A stretch of 64,000 bases of DNA from Pseudoxanthomonas sp. 3HH-4 (GCF_006716465.1 NZ_VFPB01000006.1:62001-126000), one strand, 5' to 3'. Positions 45,213-55,897 are shown, counted from the stretch's first letter. Notes: generated from the sequence alone by a model not told the origin. Made by a program: numbers and translations.

Positions 45213-46247
45213 ATGGAATACCGTTACCTCGGCGCGTCCGGCTTCCGCGTTCCCGTCCTCTCCTTCGGCACCGGCACCTTTGGTGGCCAGGGTGCGTTGT
45301 TCAGTGCTTGGGGCAGTACCGATGTGGCCGAGGCGCGCCGACTGGTCGATGTCTGCCTCGATGCGGGCCTGAACATGTTCGACAGCGCCGACATCTATTC
45401 GAAGGGTGCGGCCGAGGAGATTCTCGGCGAGGCGATCAAGGGCAAGCCGCGCGATTCCCTGATCATTTCCACCAAGGCCACCTTCCGCTTCGGCGACGGT
45501 GAGAACCAGGTCGGTTCCTCGCGTCATCATCTGATCAATGCGGTCGATGCCGCGTTGAAGCGGCTGGGCACGGACTACATCGACCTGTTCCAACTGCACG
45601 GCTTCGATGCGCGTCCGCCGGTGGAGGAGGTGCTGTCCACCCTCGACACGCTGGTGAAGGCCGGCAAGATCCGTTACCTGGGCGTGTCGAACTTCTCCGG
45701 CTGGCATCTGATGAAGTCACTCGCCGCTGCCGACCGCCATGGCTGGACGCGCTACGTGGCGCACCAGGCGTACTACTCGCTGGTCGGCCGCGACTACGAA
45801 TGGGAACTGATGCCGCTGGCCGCCGACCAGGGCGTCGGCGCCGTGGTGTGGAGCCCGCTCGGCTGGGGCCGCCTGACCGGCAAGATCCGTCGCGGCCAGC
45901 CGTTGCCCGAGAACAGCCGCCTGCAGTCGCAGACCGCGAACGATGCCGGCCCGCAGGTCGACCTGGAGTACCTGTACGACGTGGTCGACGCGCTGGACGA
46001 AGTCGCGCAGGAAACCGGCAAGTCAATTCCGCAGGTCGCGTTGAACTGGCTGTTGCAGCGTCCCACGGTCAGTACGGTGGTGATCGGCGCGCGCAACGAA
46101 GAGCAATTGAAGCAGAACCTCGGCGCGGTCGGCTGGAACCTCACGACCGAGCAGGTGGCGAAGCTGGATGCGGCAAGCCGGCGGCCGAAGCCGTACCCGT
46201 ACTGGCACCAGGCCGGCTTCGTCTATCGCAATCCGACGCCGGTCTGA
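45213..46247 (+). CDS. Aldo/keto reductase
   Basis: NADPH-dependent carbonyl reductase of 344 residues with TIM-barrel layout. Catalytic tetrad segments are visible: DSADIY (Asp and Tyr), ISTKATF (Lys) and LFQLHGFD (His). YLGVSNFSGW and the C-terminal VVIGARNEEQL cofactor-binding loop are typical. It belongs to the potassium-channel beta / YajO-like group. It is next to the SDR gene and under the likely influence of the AraC regulator. Confidence 0.95.
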   Translation: MEYRYLGASGFRVPVLSFGTGTFGGQGALFSAWGSTDVAEARRLVDVCLDAGLNMFDSADIYSKGAAEEILGEAIKGKPRDSLIISTKATFRFGDGENQVGSSRHHLINAVDAALKRLGTDYIDLFQLHGFDARPPVEEVLSTLDTLVKAGKIRYLGVSNFSGWHLMKSLAAADRHGWTRYVAHQAYYSLVGRDYEWELMPLAADQGVGAVVWSPLGWGRLTGKIRRGQPLPENSRLQSQTANDAGPQVDLEYLYDVVDALDEVAQETGKSIPQVALNWLLQRPTVSTVVIGARNEEQLKQNLGAVGWNLTTEQVAKLDAASRRPKPYPYWHQAGFVYRNPTPV

Positions 46248-46341
46248 TGTCCGCGCGCAGGGCGGGATCGCCCGTCCTGCTTCGTCATCGAATGCGTGCG
46301 GCTGCTAGAGTCGCGCGGCCCCTTTCCTGCCCGGAGTTCCG

Positions 46342-47637
46342 ATGCGCCTGCACGCTCGAATGGTGAGTGTCCTCGCCGCTGCCCTTTCCTTCGCCTGCGC
46401 GCCCGCGTTCGCGGCGACCACTTACGTGAAGGCCGGGCGCCTGCTCGATGTCGAATCCGGACGGATGCTGGCCGACCAGGCCATCGTCATCGAGGATGCG
46501 CGCATCACCGTCATCGGTCCCGCCGCAACGACACCGATACCGGCCGGCGCAACCGTGCACGACCTGTCCGGCAAGACCGTGCTGCCCGGCCTGATGGATG
46601 CGCATGTGCACCTGCATGGCGATGCCGACCTGCAGGGCTATCGCCGCCTGGCCATCTCGCTGCCCGCCGCTGCGATCAAGGGCGCGAAGAACGCGCGCAC
46701 CACGCTGCTCGCCGGCTTCACCACCGTGCGTGTTCCCGGTTCGCCCGGGTATGCCGACGTGGCGCTGCGCGATGCCATCGCCACGGGCGAAGTCGACGGC
46801 CCGCGCATCCTCGCCGGTGGCGTATCGATCGGCATCACCGGCGGCCATTGCAGCGACAACAACCTGTTGCCGGCCGAGTACAAGGCCGTGGGCGAAGGCG
46901 TGGCCGATGGTCCGTGGGCCGCACGCCAGAAGGTGCGGCAGAACGTCAAGTTCGGTGCCGACTTCATCAAGACCTGTTCCACCGGCGGCGTGCTGTCCAA
47001 GGGCACCGAAGTCGGTGCGCCGCAGTACTCGCTGGAAGAACTGAAGGCCCTCGTTGACGAAGCCCATGCGCTCGGCCGCAAGGTCGCCTCGCACGCGCAT
47101 GGCGCCACCGGCATCCGCAATGCGCTGCTGGCCGGCGTGGATTCCATCGAGCACGCCAGCTTCATCGACGACGAGGGCATCGCGCTGGCGAAGAAGAACG
47201 GCACCGTGCTGGTGATGGACATCTACAACACCGAATACATCCTCGGCGAAGGCGAAAAGGCCGGCTTCCTGCCCGAATCGCTGGAGAAGGAGCGCCGCGT
47301 GGGTGCCACCCAGCGCGCGAACTTCCGCAAGGCGCACCAGGCGGGCGTCGTCATGGGATTCGGTACGGATGGTGGCGTCTACCCGCATGGCCTCAATGCG
47401 CGCCAGTTCTCCCGCATGGTGCAGTTCGGCATGACGCCGCTGCAGGCGATCCGCTCGGCTACGGTGGTGAATGCGCGGCTGTTCGGCGTCGACAAGGATG
47501 CGGGCGTGCTGAAGCCGGGCTACTACGCGGACCTGATCGCGGTGGACGGCGATCCGCTGCAGGACGTGGCGGTGCTCGAGAATGTCGGCTTCGTGATGAA
47601 GCAAGGACGTGTCTACAAGAACACCGCGAGCGAATGA
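46342..47637 (+). CDS. Exported amidohydrolase (Xaa-Pro dipeptidase-like)
   Basis: Metal-dependent hydrolase of 431 residues. The signal peptide ends PAFAA. Metal-site motifs: DAHVHLH, the lysine in FIKTCSTGG (carbamate candidate), SHAHG, IEHAS and FGTDGG. This is the subgroup acting on acyl-prolines or dipeptides with C-terminal Arg/Pro. GGAG lies before the ATG. A DsbA-like gene follows after 10 bases and may be co-transcribed. Confidence 0.9.
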   Translation: MRLHARMVSVLAAALSFACAPAFAATTYVKAGRLLDVESGRMLADQAIVIEDARITVIGPAATTPIPAGATVHDLSGKTVLPGLMDAHVHLHGDADLQGYRRLAISLPAAAIKGAKNARTTLLAGFTTVRVPGSPGYADVALRDAIATGEVDGPRILAGGVSIGITGGHCSDNNLLPAEYKAVGEGVADGPWAARQKVRQNVKFGADFIKTCSTGGVLSKGTEVGAPQYSLEELKALVDEAHALGRKVASHAHGATGIRNALLAGVDSIEHASFIDDEGIALAKKNGTVLVMDIYNTEYILGEGEKAGFLPESLEKERRVGATQRANFRKAHQAGVVMGFGTDGGVYPHGLNARQFSRMVQFGMTPLQAIRSATVVNARLFGVDKDAGVLKPGYYADLIAVDGDPLQDVAVLENVGFVMKQGRVYKNTASE

Positions 47638-47647
47638 GGCGCAGCGC

Positions 47648-48304
47648 ATGTCCACGCCCGTGAAGATCGATTTCGTGTCCGACGTGGCCTGCCCCTGGTG
47701 CGCCATCGGCCTGTCCGCACTTGAACGCGCCATGGCGAACATCGGCAGCGACCTGCAGGTGGACCTGCATTTCCAACCGTTCGAACTGAATCCCGACATG
47801 GCACCGGAAGGCGAATCCATCGCGGAGCACCTCGGCCGCAAGTACGGCCTCAGCGCGGAGCAGCTGGCGCAGAACGGCGAAGCGCTGCGCCAGCGTGGAG
47901 AAGCCCTGGGCTTCCGTTTCGACCTGCAGAAGCGCGACCGCATCTACAACACCTTCGACGCGCATCGCCTGCTGCACTGGGCGGGCGAACTCGGCGCCCC
48001 GCAGCAGCTTGCCCTCAAGCGTGCGCTACTGGACGCGTATCACGGAGAAGGAAGAAACGTGTCAGACCGTGACACGCTGGCCGCCGTCGCCGGATCCGCC
48101 GGACTGGATGGCGCGGCGGCGCGGCATATCCTCGACACGGATGCCTTCGCTGCACAGGTCCGCGAACGCGAACACTTCTACCAGCGGCAGGGCATCCGCG
48201 CGGTGCCGTCGGTGATCTTCAACGACCGCCACCTGGTGCAGGGCGGGCAACCGGTGGAGGTGTTCGAACAGGCGCTGCGCCAGTTGTCGGGTATCGCGAC
48301 CTGA
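47648..48304 (+). CDS. DsbA-family oxidoreductase, FrnE-like
   Basis: Thioredoxin-fold protein of 218 residues with an all-helical insertion. The CPWC active site lies in SDVACPWCAIG near residue 15; YNTFDAHRLLHWA and the cis-Pro segment AVPSVIF are typical of FrnE. There is no signal peptide, so it acts in the cytoplasm. It follows the amidohydrolase gene closely. Confidence 0.94.
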   Translation: MSTPVKIDFVSDVACPWCAIGLSALERAMANIGSDLQVDLHFQPFELNPDMAPEGESIAEHLGRKYGLSAEQLAQNGEALRQRGEALGFRFDLQKRDRIYNTFDAHRLLHWAGELGAPQQLALKRALLDAYHGEGRNVSDRDTLAAVAGSAGLDGAAARHILDTDAFAAQVREREHFYQRQGIRAVPSVIFNDRHLVQGGQPVEVFEQALRQLSGIAT

Positions 48305-48328
48305 TTGCTCCCGCCCTGCAGCTGCCGC

Positions 48329-48826
48329 CTATCCGACGCGGGTGTAATGCGTCTCCACCGCGCGCATCTCTTCGCCCTGCGGGGTGATGTTGAACATGGT
48401 GATCAGTAGCGTGTCAGGGTCGGGTTGCTCCAGCGTCGTGCGCCAGCCCCAGCGCGGACCACCCTGTCCGTCGCCGTAGCTGCCGAGGACGTTGGGGCTC
48501 GGCGCGTTGCCGGCGCCGGTCGAGAACATGATGTTGGTGCCCGTCCCGAAACTCTCCGCCCAGGCGGATTCCCAGTGGCCATCGTCCAGGTGGTAGCCGT
48601 ACAACACGATGCCTTCGATGGGCTCATCGTTGAAGCGGCTCTCGTACTCGTGCATCAGGAAGCGTCCGCCCAGCACGCTGCGGATGCGTCCCCGCTGCGG
48701 TGCCTCGCAGGCCAGTTCGTCCGGCGTGAACCACAGGCGGAAGCGGCCTTCCCACTCACCGGCCATCTGCGCCAGTTGCAGGTGCCGGCCTTGCGCCAGC
48801 GACTCTTCGAACGCGTGCTTGCCCAT
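48329..48826 (-). CDS. DUF1579-like protein
   Basis: A 165-residue beta-rich protein. WEGRFRLWFTPDELACE, GRFLMHEYESRFNDEPIEGIVLYGY and NIMFSTGAGN are the recurring phrases of DUF1579 lipocalin-like proteins. No signal peptide. It converges on the DsbA-like gene with 24 bases between stops. Function unknown. Confidence 0.83.
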   Translation of the reverse strand: MGKHAFEESLAQGRHLQLAQMAGEWEGRFRLWFTPDELACEAPQRGRIRSVLGGRFLMHEYESRFNDEPIEGIVLYGYHLDDGHWESAWAESFGTGTNIMFSTGAGNAPSPNVLGSYGDGQGGPRWGWRTTLEQPDPDTLLITMFNITPQGEEMRAVETHYTRVG

Positions 48827-48917
48827 GGCGGGGTCTCCAAGTGTGTGCCGCGGATCATGCCATCCGCCGACGGAGGACGCACGGCGGCACTGGGTTTCCG
48901 GCGCTCGCAGTGGCGTT

Positions 48918-49130
48918 TCAGCCGTGGCGTGCCAACAACACGGATTCGTTGCTGGGCATCTCTACCACCACAGCGGTCGGGATGCCGTGATGCTGGTGCA
49001 GGGTGGCCGCGAGCAACTTGGCGTTCTCGCGCGCGTCGCCGAGGTTGTCGAACCAGTCGCGGCCGAACTGGCCTTCGTACAGCTGCCAGCCGCTGGCATC
49101 GGCGGCGATGGTGAAAAGCAGGCGGGGCAT
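48918..49130 (-). CDS. Small conserved-looking protein, unknown
   Basis: A 70-residue protein with a GGAG ribosome-binding site at good distance from the ATG. LLFTIAADASGWQLYEG and RENAKLLAATLHQHHGIP suggest a compact alpha/beta domain. Its 135-base upstream region holds three perfect dyads, which argues for a regulated gene. No family recognised. Confidence 0.6.
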   Translation of the reverse strand: MPRLLFTIAADASGWQLYEGQFGRDWFDNLGDARENAKLLAATLHQHHGIPTAVVVEMPSNESVLLARHG

Positions 49131-49146
49131 TGCGTACTCCAGTCAA

Positions 49147-49240
49147 CATGCCGGGCAGGGAACCGGCATGGGGACTGTGCGCGAATGTGCCAGTTATCAC
49201 ATTCGGCGGACTGCCCGTATCGGCGTAGGAAAATTCCTAC
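49147..49240 (-). promoter_or_regulatory. Three consecutive dyads upstream of the 70-residue protein gene
   Basis: Three perfect inverted repeats lie in the short region upstream of the small gene. CATGCCGG / CCGGCATG is at 49147-49170, CGAATGTG / CACATTCG at 49182-49205, and GTAGGAA-AA-TTCCTAC at 49225-49240. The last is the most operator-like. No -10/-35 pair is obvious among them. Confidence 0.5.
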
Positions 49241-49265
49241 CGCCGTGTAGGTGCAGCGCCGGTCC

Positions 49266-49910
49266 TCAGCGCAGCAGCGGCTCCAGCGCGGTCCAGACAT
49301 GGTCGCGCAGTTTCAGCTGGGCGCTGGCGACAGGGTGCAGGTTGTCGGCCTGGTAGGCGTTGCGGTCCAGTGCGATGGGTTGCAGCAGGAATGGCAGCAG
49401 CGCGGTGCGGTACTGCTTGGACAGCACGCTGAAGTTCTGTTCAAAGCCGCGTGTGTAGTCGGGGCCGTAATTCGGCGGCATCCGCATGCCGACCAGCAGC
49501 ACCTTCGCCTTGCTCGCCTGCGCGGCCTTGATCATCTTTTCCAGATTGACGCGCGTCTGCGCCAGGGGCAGGCCCCGCAGCCCGTCGTTCGCGCCCAGCG
49601 CGATGACCACGACGGCGGGCTTGTGGCGTTGCAGTTCCGCCGCGATGCGCGCCGCCCCGCCCGCAGTGGTCTCGCCACTGATGCTGGCGTTGACGACGCG
49701 CCAGCCCGGCTTCGTCTTGCCGATCCGGTCCGCGGTCAGCGACACCCATCCCTGCGACGGCGCCAGGCCGTACGCCGCCGAGAGCGAGTCGCCCATCACC
49801 AGGACGGTGCGCGTGCCCTTCGCGGGCGCGGCCTGCGCACTCTGCGCAGCGGCGGGACGTGCGAATAATGCGACGAGCAGAAGCAGCGCCAAGCCCATGG
49901 CCCATTGCAT
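49266..49910 (-). CDS. tesA: GDSL-family acyl-CoA thioesterase/lysophospholipase, TesA-like
   Basis: Periplasmic esterase: signal peptide (LALLLLVALFARPAAA), block I MGDSLSAAYGL with the nucleophile Ser, the SISGETTAGG block, GANDGLRG, and the C-terminal DNLHP with catalytic Asp and His. The ATG at 49910 gives 214 residues; an earlier in-frame ATG at 49952 adds 14 residues but would leave only 16 bases to the divergent gene. An AT-rich stretch (about 49930-49960) probably holds both promoters, which favours the shorter form. The pairing with a divergent ybbA/ybbP is as in E. coli. Confidence 0.9.
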   Translation of the reverse strand: MQWAMGLALLLLVALFARPAAAQSAQAAPAKGTRTVLVMGDSLSAAYGLAPSQGWVSLTADRIGKTKPGWRVVNASISGETTAGGAARIAAELQRHKPAVVVIALGANDGLRGLPLAQTRVNLEKMIKAAQASKAKVLLVGMRMPPNYGPDYTRGFEQNFSVLSKQYRTALLPFLLQPIALDRNAYQADNLHPVASAQLKLRDHVWTALEPLLR

Positions 49911-49968
49911 GCGTCCGCCGCTGGCCCCATACCTGTTCAAATTAAGAAACATTTAATCCCTGCTCCCG

Positions 49969-50717
<749 letters not shown>

Positions 50718-50721
<4 letters not shown>

Positions 50722-53219
50722 GGACGCTGGCGTTGGCATGGCGCCAGCTGCGTCGCGATCTGGCAGCGGGCGATGTCCGCATCCTGTTCGCCGCGCTGGT
50801 CCTCGCCGTGGTGGCCGTCACCGCCGTCGGCTTCGTCACCGATCGCGCCGAACGCGCGCTGGCGATCGAAGCGAACCGCCTGCTGGGCGGCGACGTGGTG
50901 GTGCGTGGCGACTCGGCGCCGACCGACGCCTTGCGCGCGCTGGCGACGGCGCCGGGCCTGCGGGTGACCGAAACGCAGGAACTGCAGAGCATGATCCGCG
51001 CCGGCGAGTCGCTGTCGCTGGGCGATCTGCGTGCGCTGGGTGAAGGCTTCCCGTTGCGGGGCAATTTCCGTGTGGTCGATGGTATCGGCGGCGCCGAGCG
51101 CGACGCCGATGGCATCCCGGCGCCGGGCACGCTGTGGATCAGCCAGGCCGGTGCGGAAACGCTGGGCGCCAAGCCAGGCGACGAGATCGGCATCGGCACG
51201 CGCACGCTCAAGCTCACGGCACTGGTGACCCAGGAACCGGACGCGGCGCTGGACTATTTCAACGTCGCCCCGAAGGTCTTCCTCAATCTCGCCGACCTGC
51301 CGTCCACCGGCCTGGTGCAGGAGGGCAGTCGTTTGCGCTATCGCCTGGTGGTCGCCGGCGACGCGGCCGCGGTCGAGACATTCACCGCAGCAGTGAAGCC
51401 GCAACTCGCGCGCGGCCAGCGCATGGAGACTATCCAGGACGCGCGCCCGGAAGTGCGCTCCGCATTGGACCGCGCCAGCCGCTTCCTGGGATTGGCTGCC
51501 TTGGTCTCGGTGGTGCTGGCCGCCGTCGCCGTCGCGATGGCCGCGCGTCGCCACAGCGAGCGTCACCTGTCGGGCACGGCGGTGATGCGCTGCCTCGGTG
51601 CGCAGCAGCGCACGCTGGTGGGTATCCACGTCGGCGAACTGGTACTGCTGGGCCTGGCTGCGTGCACCGTCGGCGTGCTGATCGCCTTTGGGCTGCAGTG
51701 GGGAATCGGCAGCTGGCTGCAGCAGTCGCTGAAGATCGACATCCCGCCAGCAGGCCTGATGCCGGCGCTGCAAGGTTATGGCGTGGGCATGATCGTACTG
51801 CTCGCGTTCGGCGCACCGCCGGTGCTGGCGCTCCGGCGCGTACCGGCATTGCGCGTGTTGAGGCGTGACCTGGACCGTACCGAACCGAGCGCGTGGCTGG
51901 TCGCATTGACCGGCTTCGTCGGCCTGGGTGCGCTGTTGTGGTGGAAGGCGGGTTCGCCCGCGCTGGGCACGGCGATGCTGGTCGGCATCGTCGGCACGCT
52001 CGCGGTGCTGGCGTTGCTGGCGTGGCTGCTGATCCTGTTGGTGCGTCGCGTGCGCTCGCGCTTGCGGGGCAGCCTGCGCTACGGGTTGGCGAACGTCAGC
52101 CGGCGCGCCGGTACGTCGATCGCGCAGGTCTCGGCCCTTGGCCTCGGATTGATGGCGCTGCTGTTGCTGACCTTCGTACGCACCGACCTGCTGGACCGCT
52201 GGCAGCTGGCGCTGTCGGCCAATGCGCCGAACCGCTTCATCGTCAACGTGCAGCCGTACCAGGTCGACCCGGTGAAGAGCTTCATGCAGGCGCGCGGTCT
52301 GTCTGCGGTCGATCTGTACCCGATGATCCGCGGCCGCCTGGTCGAACTCAACGGCAAGCCCGCCAGCGGCGCCGACTATGAGGGCACCGACGAGCGCGCA
52401 CAGCGACGCGCCGAGCGTGAGTTCAACCTGTCGATGTCGGCGACGTTGCGCGACGACAACAAGGTCACCGCGGGCGAGTTCTGGAGCGGACGCACGCCTT
52501 CGTCGCCGGAGCTGTCGGTAGAGGAGGGCTTTGCCGAAGACCTGGGCTGGAAGCTCGGCGACCAGGTTGCCTTCGACATCGCCGGCCAGCGCTTCGAGGG
52601 CCGCATCACCAGCCTGCGCAGCGTGGACTGGGAAAGCTTCCGGCCGAACTTCTTCGTCGTCGCCTCGCCGGGTGCGCTGGATGGCTATTCGGCCAGCTAC
52701 ATCACCGCCGTCAGCGTGCCATCGGGCGATGCCGCCTTCACCCGCGAACTGGTCAACCAGTTCCCCAACCTGTCGGTGATCGACGTGGAGGCGGTGCTGA
52801 ACCAGGTGCGCAGCACGGCGGAGCAGGTCTCGCAGGTGGTGCAGGTGGTGTTCTGGTTCTCGCTGGCGGCGGGCCTGCTGGTGTTGATGGCGGCGGTGAG
52901 CGCCAGCCAGGACGAGCGACTGCTCGAGGGTGGCGTGATGCGCGTGCTGGGCGGCAGCCGGCGGCAGTTGCGGCTTGCGCAGGCCTCGGAGTTCGCGGCC
53001 ATCGGTCTGCTGGCGGGACTGGTCGCGGCGATCGCCGCATCCGTGTTGTCGGGCGTCGTTGCCACGCAGGTGTTCGACCTGCCGTGGAAGGCGAACTGGC
53101 AGCTGGCCGCCATCGGCGGCGGGCTGGGCATGCTGGCAGCCCTCGGTGCCGGCCTGTTCGCCACGCGCAAGGTGCTGGATGCGCCGCCGTCGGTGACGCT
53201 GCGGGAATTGCAGGGCTGA
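50718..53219 (+). CDS. ybbP: FtsX-like ABC permease, YbbP-like
   Basis: The 833-residue product has an N-terminal helix (LFAALVLAVVAVTAVGF), a periplasmic MacB-PCD-type region, a set of helices around 250-470, a second periplasmic domain and a C-terminal trio of helices (VFWFSLAAGLLVLMAA; IGLLAGLVAAIAASVL; GGGLGMLAALGAG). It forms the membrane part of the YbbAP transporter next to tesA; the complex is thought to handle hydrophobic molecules or lipids. Confidence 0.94.
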
Positions 53220-53233
53220 TGCTTCTGGCTGGT

Positions 53234-53317
53234 GTGGGAGCGACGTCAGTCGCGATGGGTTATCGGTAACGCCTCATCGCGACTTACCGGCGCCAGCAAT
53301 GCCGGCACCACTCCCAC
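53234..53317. repeat. REP doublet (head-to-head) after ybbP
   Basis: The left arm GTGGGAGCGACGTCAGTCGC (53234 onward) faces a right arm that on the minus strand opens with GTGGGAG and ends GTCGCGATGAGG; the right arm carries an internal GCCGG / CCGGC insertion. The pair separates convergent ybbP and rtcB. Confidence 0.7.
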
Positions 53318-53334
53318 AACAGCATAGGCAGCCC

Positions 53335-53365
53335 AAAAAAAGGGGCGAGCCGAAGCTCACCCCTT
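53335..53365 (-). terminator. Intrinsic terminator of rtcB
   Basis: On the minus strand AAGGGGTGAGC pairs with GCTCGCCCCTT around TTCG (one G-U pair) and runs into a T tract (A53335-53341 on plus). The rtcB stop codon lies inside the stem. Confidence 0.93.
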
Positions 53366-54580
53366 GATGCAGACCACCTGGCGCAGCGTGTGGACGACTT
53401 CCACCAGGTCGGACTGCGCCGACATCACCGCGTCGATGTCCTTGTAGGCCGCCGGCGATTCGTCGATCACGCCGGCATCCTTGCGGCATTCGACGTGCGC
53501 CGTGGCCTCACGGTGCTGCGACAGCGTGATCTGCTGGCGCGCGGCAGTACGGCTCATCACGCGGCCGGCCCCGTGGCTGCAGCTGTGGAAGCTGTCCGCG
53601 TTGCCCTTGCCACGCACGATGAAGCTCTTCGCGCCCATGCTGCCGGGGATGATCCCCAGCTCGCCTGCACGCGCGCTCACCGCGCCCTTGCGGGTTACCA
53701 GCAGGTCCACGCCACCGTGCGTTTCCTTCTGCACGTAGTTGTGGTGGCAGTTCACCGCCATCTTCTCCAGCTGGAACTTCGGCAGGCGGTGACCCATCTC
53801 CGCCAGCACGCGCGACATCATCGCTTCGCGGTTCTCGCGGGCGTAGTCCTGTGCCCACGACACCGCTTCCACGTAGTCGTCGAACAAGGGCTCGCCTTCC
53901 ATGAAGAAGGCCAGGTCCTTGTCCGGCAGATGGAAGCCCAGCACACGGTGCGCCAGTTGCTCGCGCGCCCGCTCGATGAAGTAGTTGCCGATCAGGTTGC
54001 CGGTGCCGCGCGAACCGCTGTGCAGCATCACCCACACCGCGTCGGCCTCATCCAGGCAGATCTCGATGAAGTGGTTGCCGCCGCCCAGCGTGCCGATCTG
54101 GCGGTCCAGCTTGTCGGTGCGGATCTTGCTGTGCTTCTGCTTGATCGCCTCCAGGCGCGGCTCCAGCTCTGACTGCGCGATGCGCGTGCGGATGCTGTCC
54201 GGCAGCTTCCAGTGCTCGCCGCCGCGTCCGTTGCCCACCGGCACGCTACGCTCGATGCTCGAGCGCAGTTGCGCCAGGCTGTCCGGCAAGTCCTTCGCGC
54301 GCAGCGTGGTCCGCACCGCGGCCATGCCGCAGCCGATGTCCACGCCGACCGCCGCCGGGATGATGGCCCCTCGCGTCGGGATCACCGAGCCCACGGTCGC
54401 GCCCTTGCCCAGGTGCACGTCGGGCATCACCGCGACCCACGGGCCGACGAACGGGATCGCCGCGATGTTCCGCAGCTGCTCGTGGGCGCCCTGGTCCAGG
54501 GGCACGCCGCGCACCCAGCCCTTGATCGGCGTGGTGCTGCCCTCGATGTGCAGCAGTTCGAATTGCGTTTGTGTGTTCAT
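53357..54580 (-). CDS. rtcB: RNA-splicing/repair ligase RtcB
   Basis: Joins 2',3'-cyclic-phosphate or 3'-phosphate RNA ends to 5'-OH ends with GTP and Mn. It is 407 residues, as in E. coli (408). Metal-site segments VGVDIGCGM (Asp81, Cys84), GTLGGGNHFIE and the GMP-accepting histidine in SCSHGAGRVMSR are all present. GGAG is seven bases before the ATG at 54580. The gene lies 198 bases after the slipin gene on the same strand, beyond paired hairpin repeats, and is followed by a strong terminator. Two tRNA-like genes stand further upstream on the same strand. No rtcA, rtcR or archease gene is in the window. Confidence 0.97.
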   Translation of the reverse strand: MNTQTQFELLHIEGSTTPIKGWVRGVPLDQGAHEQLRNIAAIPFVGPWVAVMPDVHLGKGATVGSVIPTRGAIIPAAVGVDIGCGMAAVRTTLRAKDLPDSLAQLRSSIERSVPVGNGRGGEHWKLPDSIRTRIAQSELEPRLEAIKQKHSKIRTDKLDRQIGTLGGGNHFIEICLDEADAVWVMLHSGSRGTGNLIGNYFIERAREQLAHRVLGFHLPDKDLAFFMEGEPLFDDYVEAVSWAQDYARENREAMMSRVLAEMGHRLPKFQLEKMAVNCHHNYVQKETHGGVDLLVTRKGAVSARAGELGIIPGSMGAKSFIVRGKGNADSFHSCSHGAGRVMSRTAARQQITLSQHREATAHVECRKDAGVIDESPAAYKDIDAVMSAQSDLVEVVHTLRQVVCIKG

Positions 54581-54607
54581 GTGTTCACTCCATTGAAGGA
54601 TAAAGCC

Positions 54608-54767
54608 CCTTCCCCCGCATGCGGGGGAAGGTTGGGACGGGGGCGGACTACGCCGTAGTGCCGTCCTCCGCCGAAGGCCGTACCGCATCCTCGCGCGCTC
54701 CTTGCGCCGACGCGTGCCGTGCTCCGGCGTGCCCCCACCTCAGCCCTCCCCCGTGAACGGGGGAGGG
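54608..54767. repeat. Two GC-rich hairpin repeats between slipin and rtcB
   Basis: A perfect 24-base palindrome (CCTTCCCCCGCA and its complement, 54608-54631) and a second stem (54744-54753 with 54758-54767, loop TGAA) face each other across 112 bases. Both are followed outward by GGGACGGGGG / GGGCGGG-like text, typical of a second xanthomonad REP family. They may modulate the slipin-to-rtcB transcript. Confidence 0.65.
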
Positions 54768-54778
54768 GGCGGGTTCCG

Positions 54779-55897
54779 TTACTTCAACGTCACCAGCTGC
54801 TTCAGCACGCCATCCAGGCCGCCGAACACGGTGAGCTTGTCGATCTTCTCGGTGACCTTTTCCAGGGCTTCGAGCTCCTTCAGGCGCATCAGCACCGGCG
54901 ACTCGTCGATCAGCTTCGCGGTGTTGAGCAGGGAACGCGTGGCGTTCGCCTCCTCGCGGCGACGGATCACGTTGGCTTGCGCCGTCTTCTCCGCCTGCAC
55001 CACCCCGTTGAGGATCTCCTTCATCTCGCCCGGCAGGATCACGTCCTTCACGCCCACGCCCAGCACTTCCACGCCGAAGCCGGTCAACTGGCCGCGCACG
55101 TAAGCGAAGATGTCGGCGTCCAGCGAGGCCTTGTCGCCCAGCAGCTCGTCCAGCGTCTTGGCGGACACCGCCTTGCGCAGGCCGTACTGCAGCTCGCGGT
55201 AGACGAAGTCGCCGACCTTCGCGACTTTGGTGCGCGCAGCCACCACGTCGGTGACGCGGGTGCTGGCGGCCAGGTTCACGCGCAGGCTGACCTTGTCACG
55301 GGTCAACAGTTCCTGACCCGACACTTCGATCGACTGCACGCGCAGGTCGACGATGTCCACGACCACGTTCTTCTGGAAGTTCCAGAAGGCGTAGCTGCCA
55401 GGCGCCAGCGTGCGCTCGAGCTTGCCGTCGATGAAGACTAGGCCGGCGGATTCCGCAGGCACATCGGCCACCACCGCCAGCTTCGACAGCGCGCCCAGCT
55501 GGCGCAGGCGTCGCGCCACGGCGACCTCCACGTCCGGCGTGGCGAGCGACACCGCGCGCACCTCGACCTTCACCAGGCCGATCCAGTACAGGCGCCGCGT
55601 GCCGGGCTGCAGCACGTCTTCCAGCTTGCCGTTCTTCAGCACCAGTCCCACCTGGTCCACGCCGATGTCGGCGAGGACGAAGGTGTCGCCCAGCCGCTCG
55701 CCCAGGCGCGCGATCAGCGCGTCGACGTCGTGGCCGGCGTACTCCGGCGATGCGATGTTGAAGGTGCGCACCTCGATGCGACCCATCGGGTCGAACCAGC
55801 GGTACACGCCCGGCACGAGCAACTGCTCGAACCGACGGTTGCGATACACCAGGCCGCGCTCGCCGTCACCGATCACGACCCTCTTGGTCCAGAACAT
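54779..55897 (-). CDS. Slipin / SPFH (band 7) family protein
   Basis: The 372-residue product is of the stomatin/prohibitin superfamily. RGLVYRNRRFEQLLVPGVYRWF opens it, the SPFH core includes LRVQSIEVSGQELLTRDKVSLRVN and ELQYGLRKAVSAKTLDELLGDK, and the helical region ILNGVVQAEKTAQANVIRRREEANATRSLLN follows. A canonical N-terminal transmembrane helix is not obvious. AAGGAG lies upstream of the ATG at 55897. Slipins scaffold membrane microdomains; pairing with rtcB on one strand recurs in bacterial RNA-repair loci as far as I recall, so a link to RNA damage response is plausible. Confidence 0.92.
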   Translation of the reverse strand: MFWTKRVVIGDGERGLVYRNRRFEQLLVPGVYRWFDPMGRIEVRTFNIASPEYAGHDVDALIARLGERLGDTFVLADIGVDQVGLVLKNGKLEDVLQPGTRRLYWIGLVKVEVRAVSLATPDVEVAVARRLRQLGALSKLAVVADVPAESAGLVFIDGKLERTLAPGSYAFWNFQKNVVVDIVDLRVQSIEVSGQELLTRDKVSLRVNLAASTRVTDVVAARTKVAKVGDFVYRELQYGLRKAVSAKTLDELLGDKASLDADIFAYVRGQLTGFGVEVLGVGVKDVILPGEMKEILNGVVQAEKTAQANVIRRREEANATRSLLNTAKLIDESPVLMRLKELEALEKVTEKIDKLTVFGGLDGVLKQLVTLK

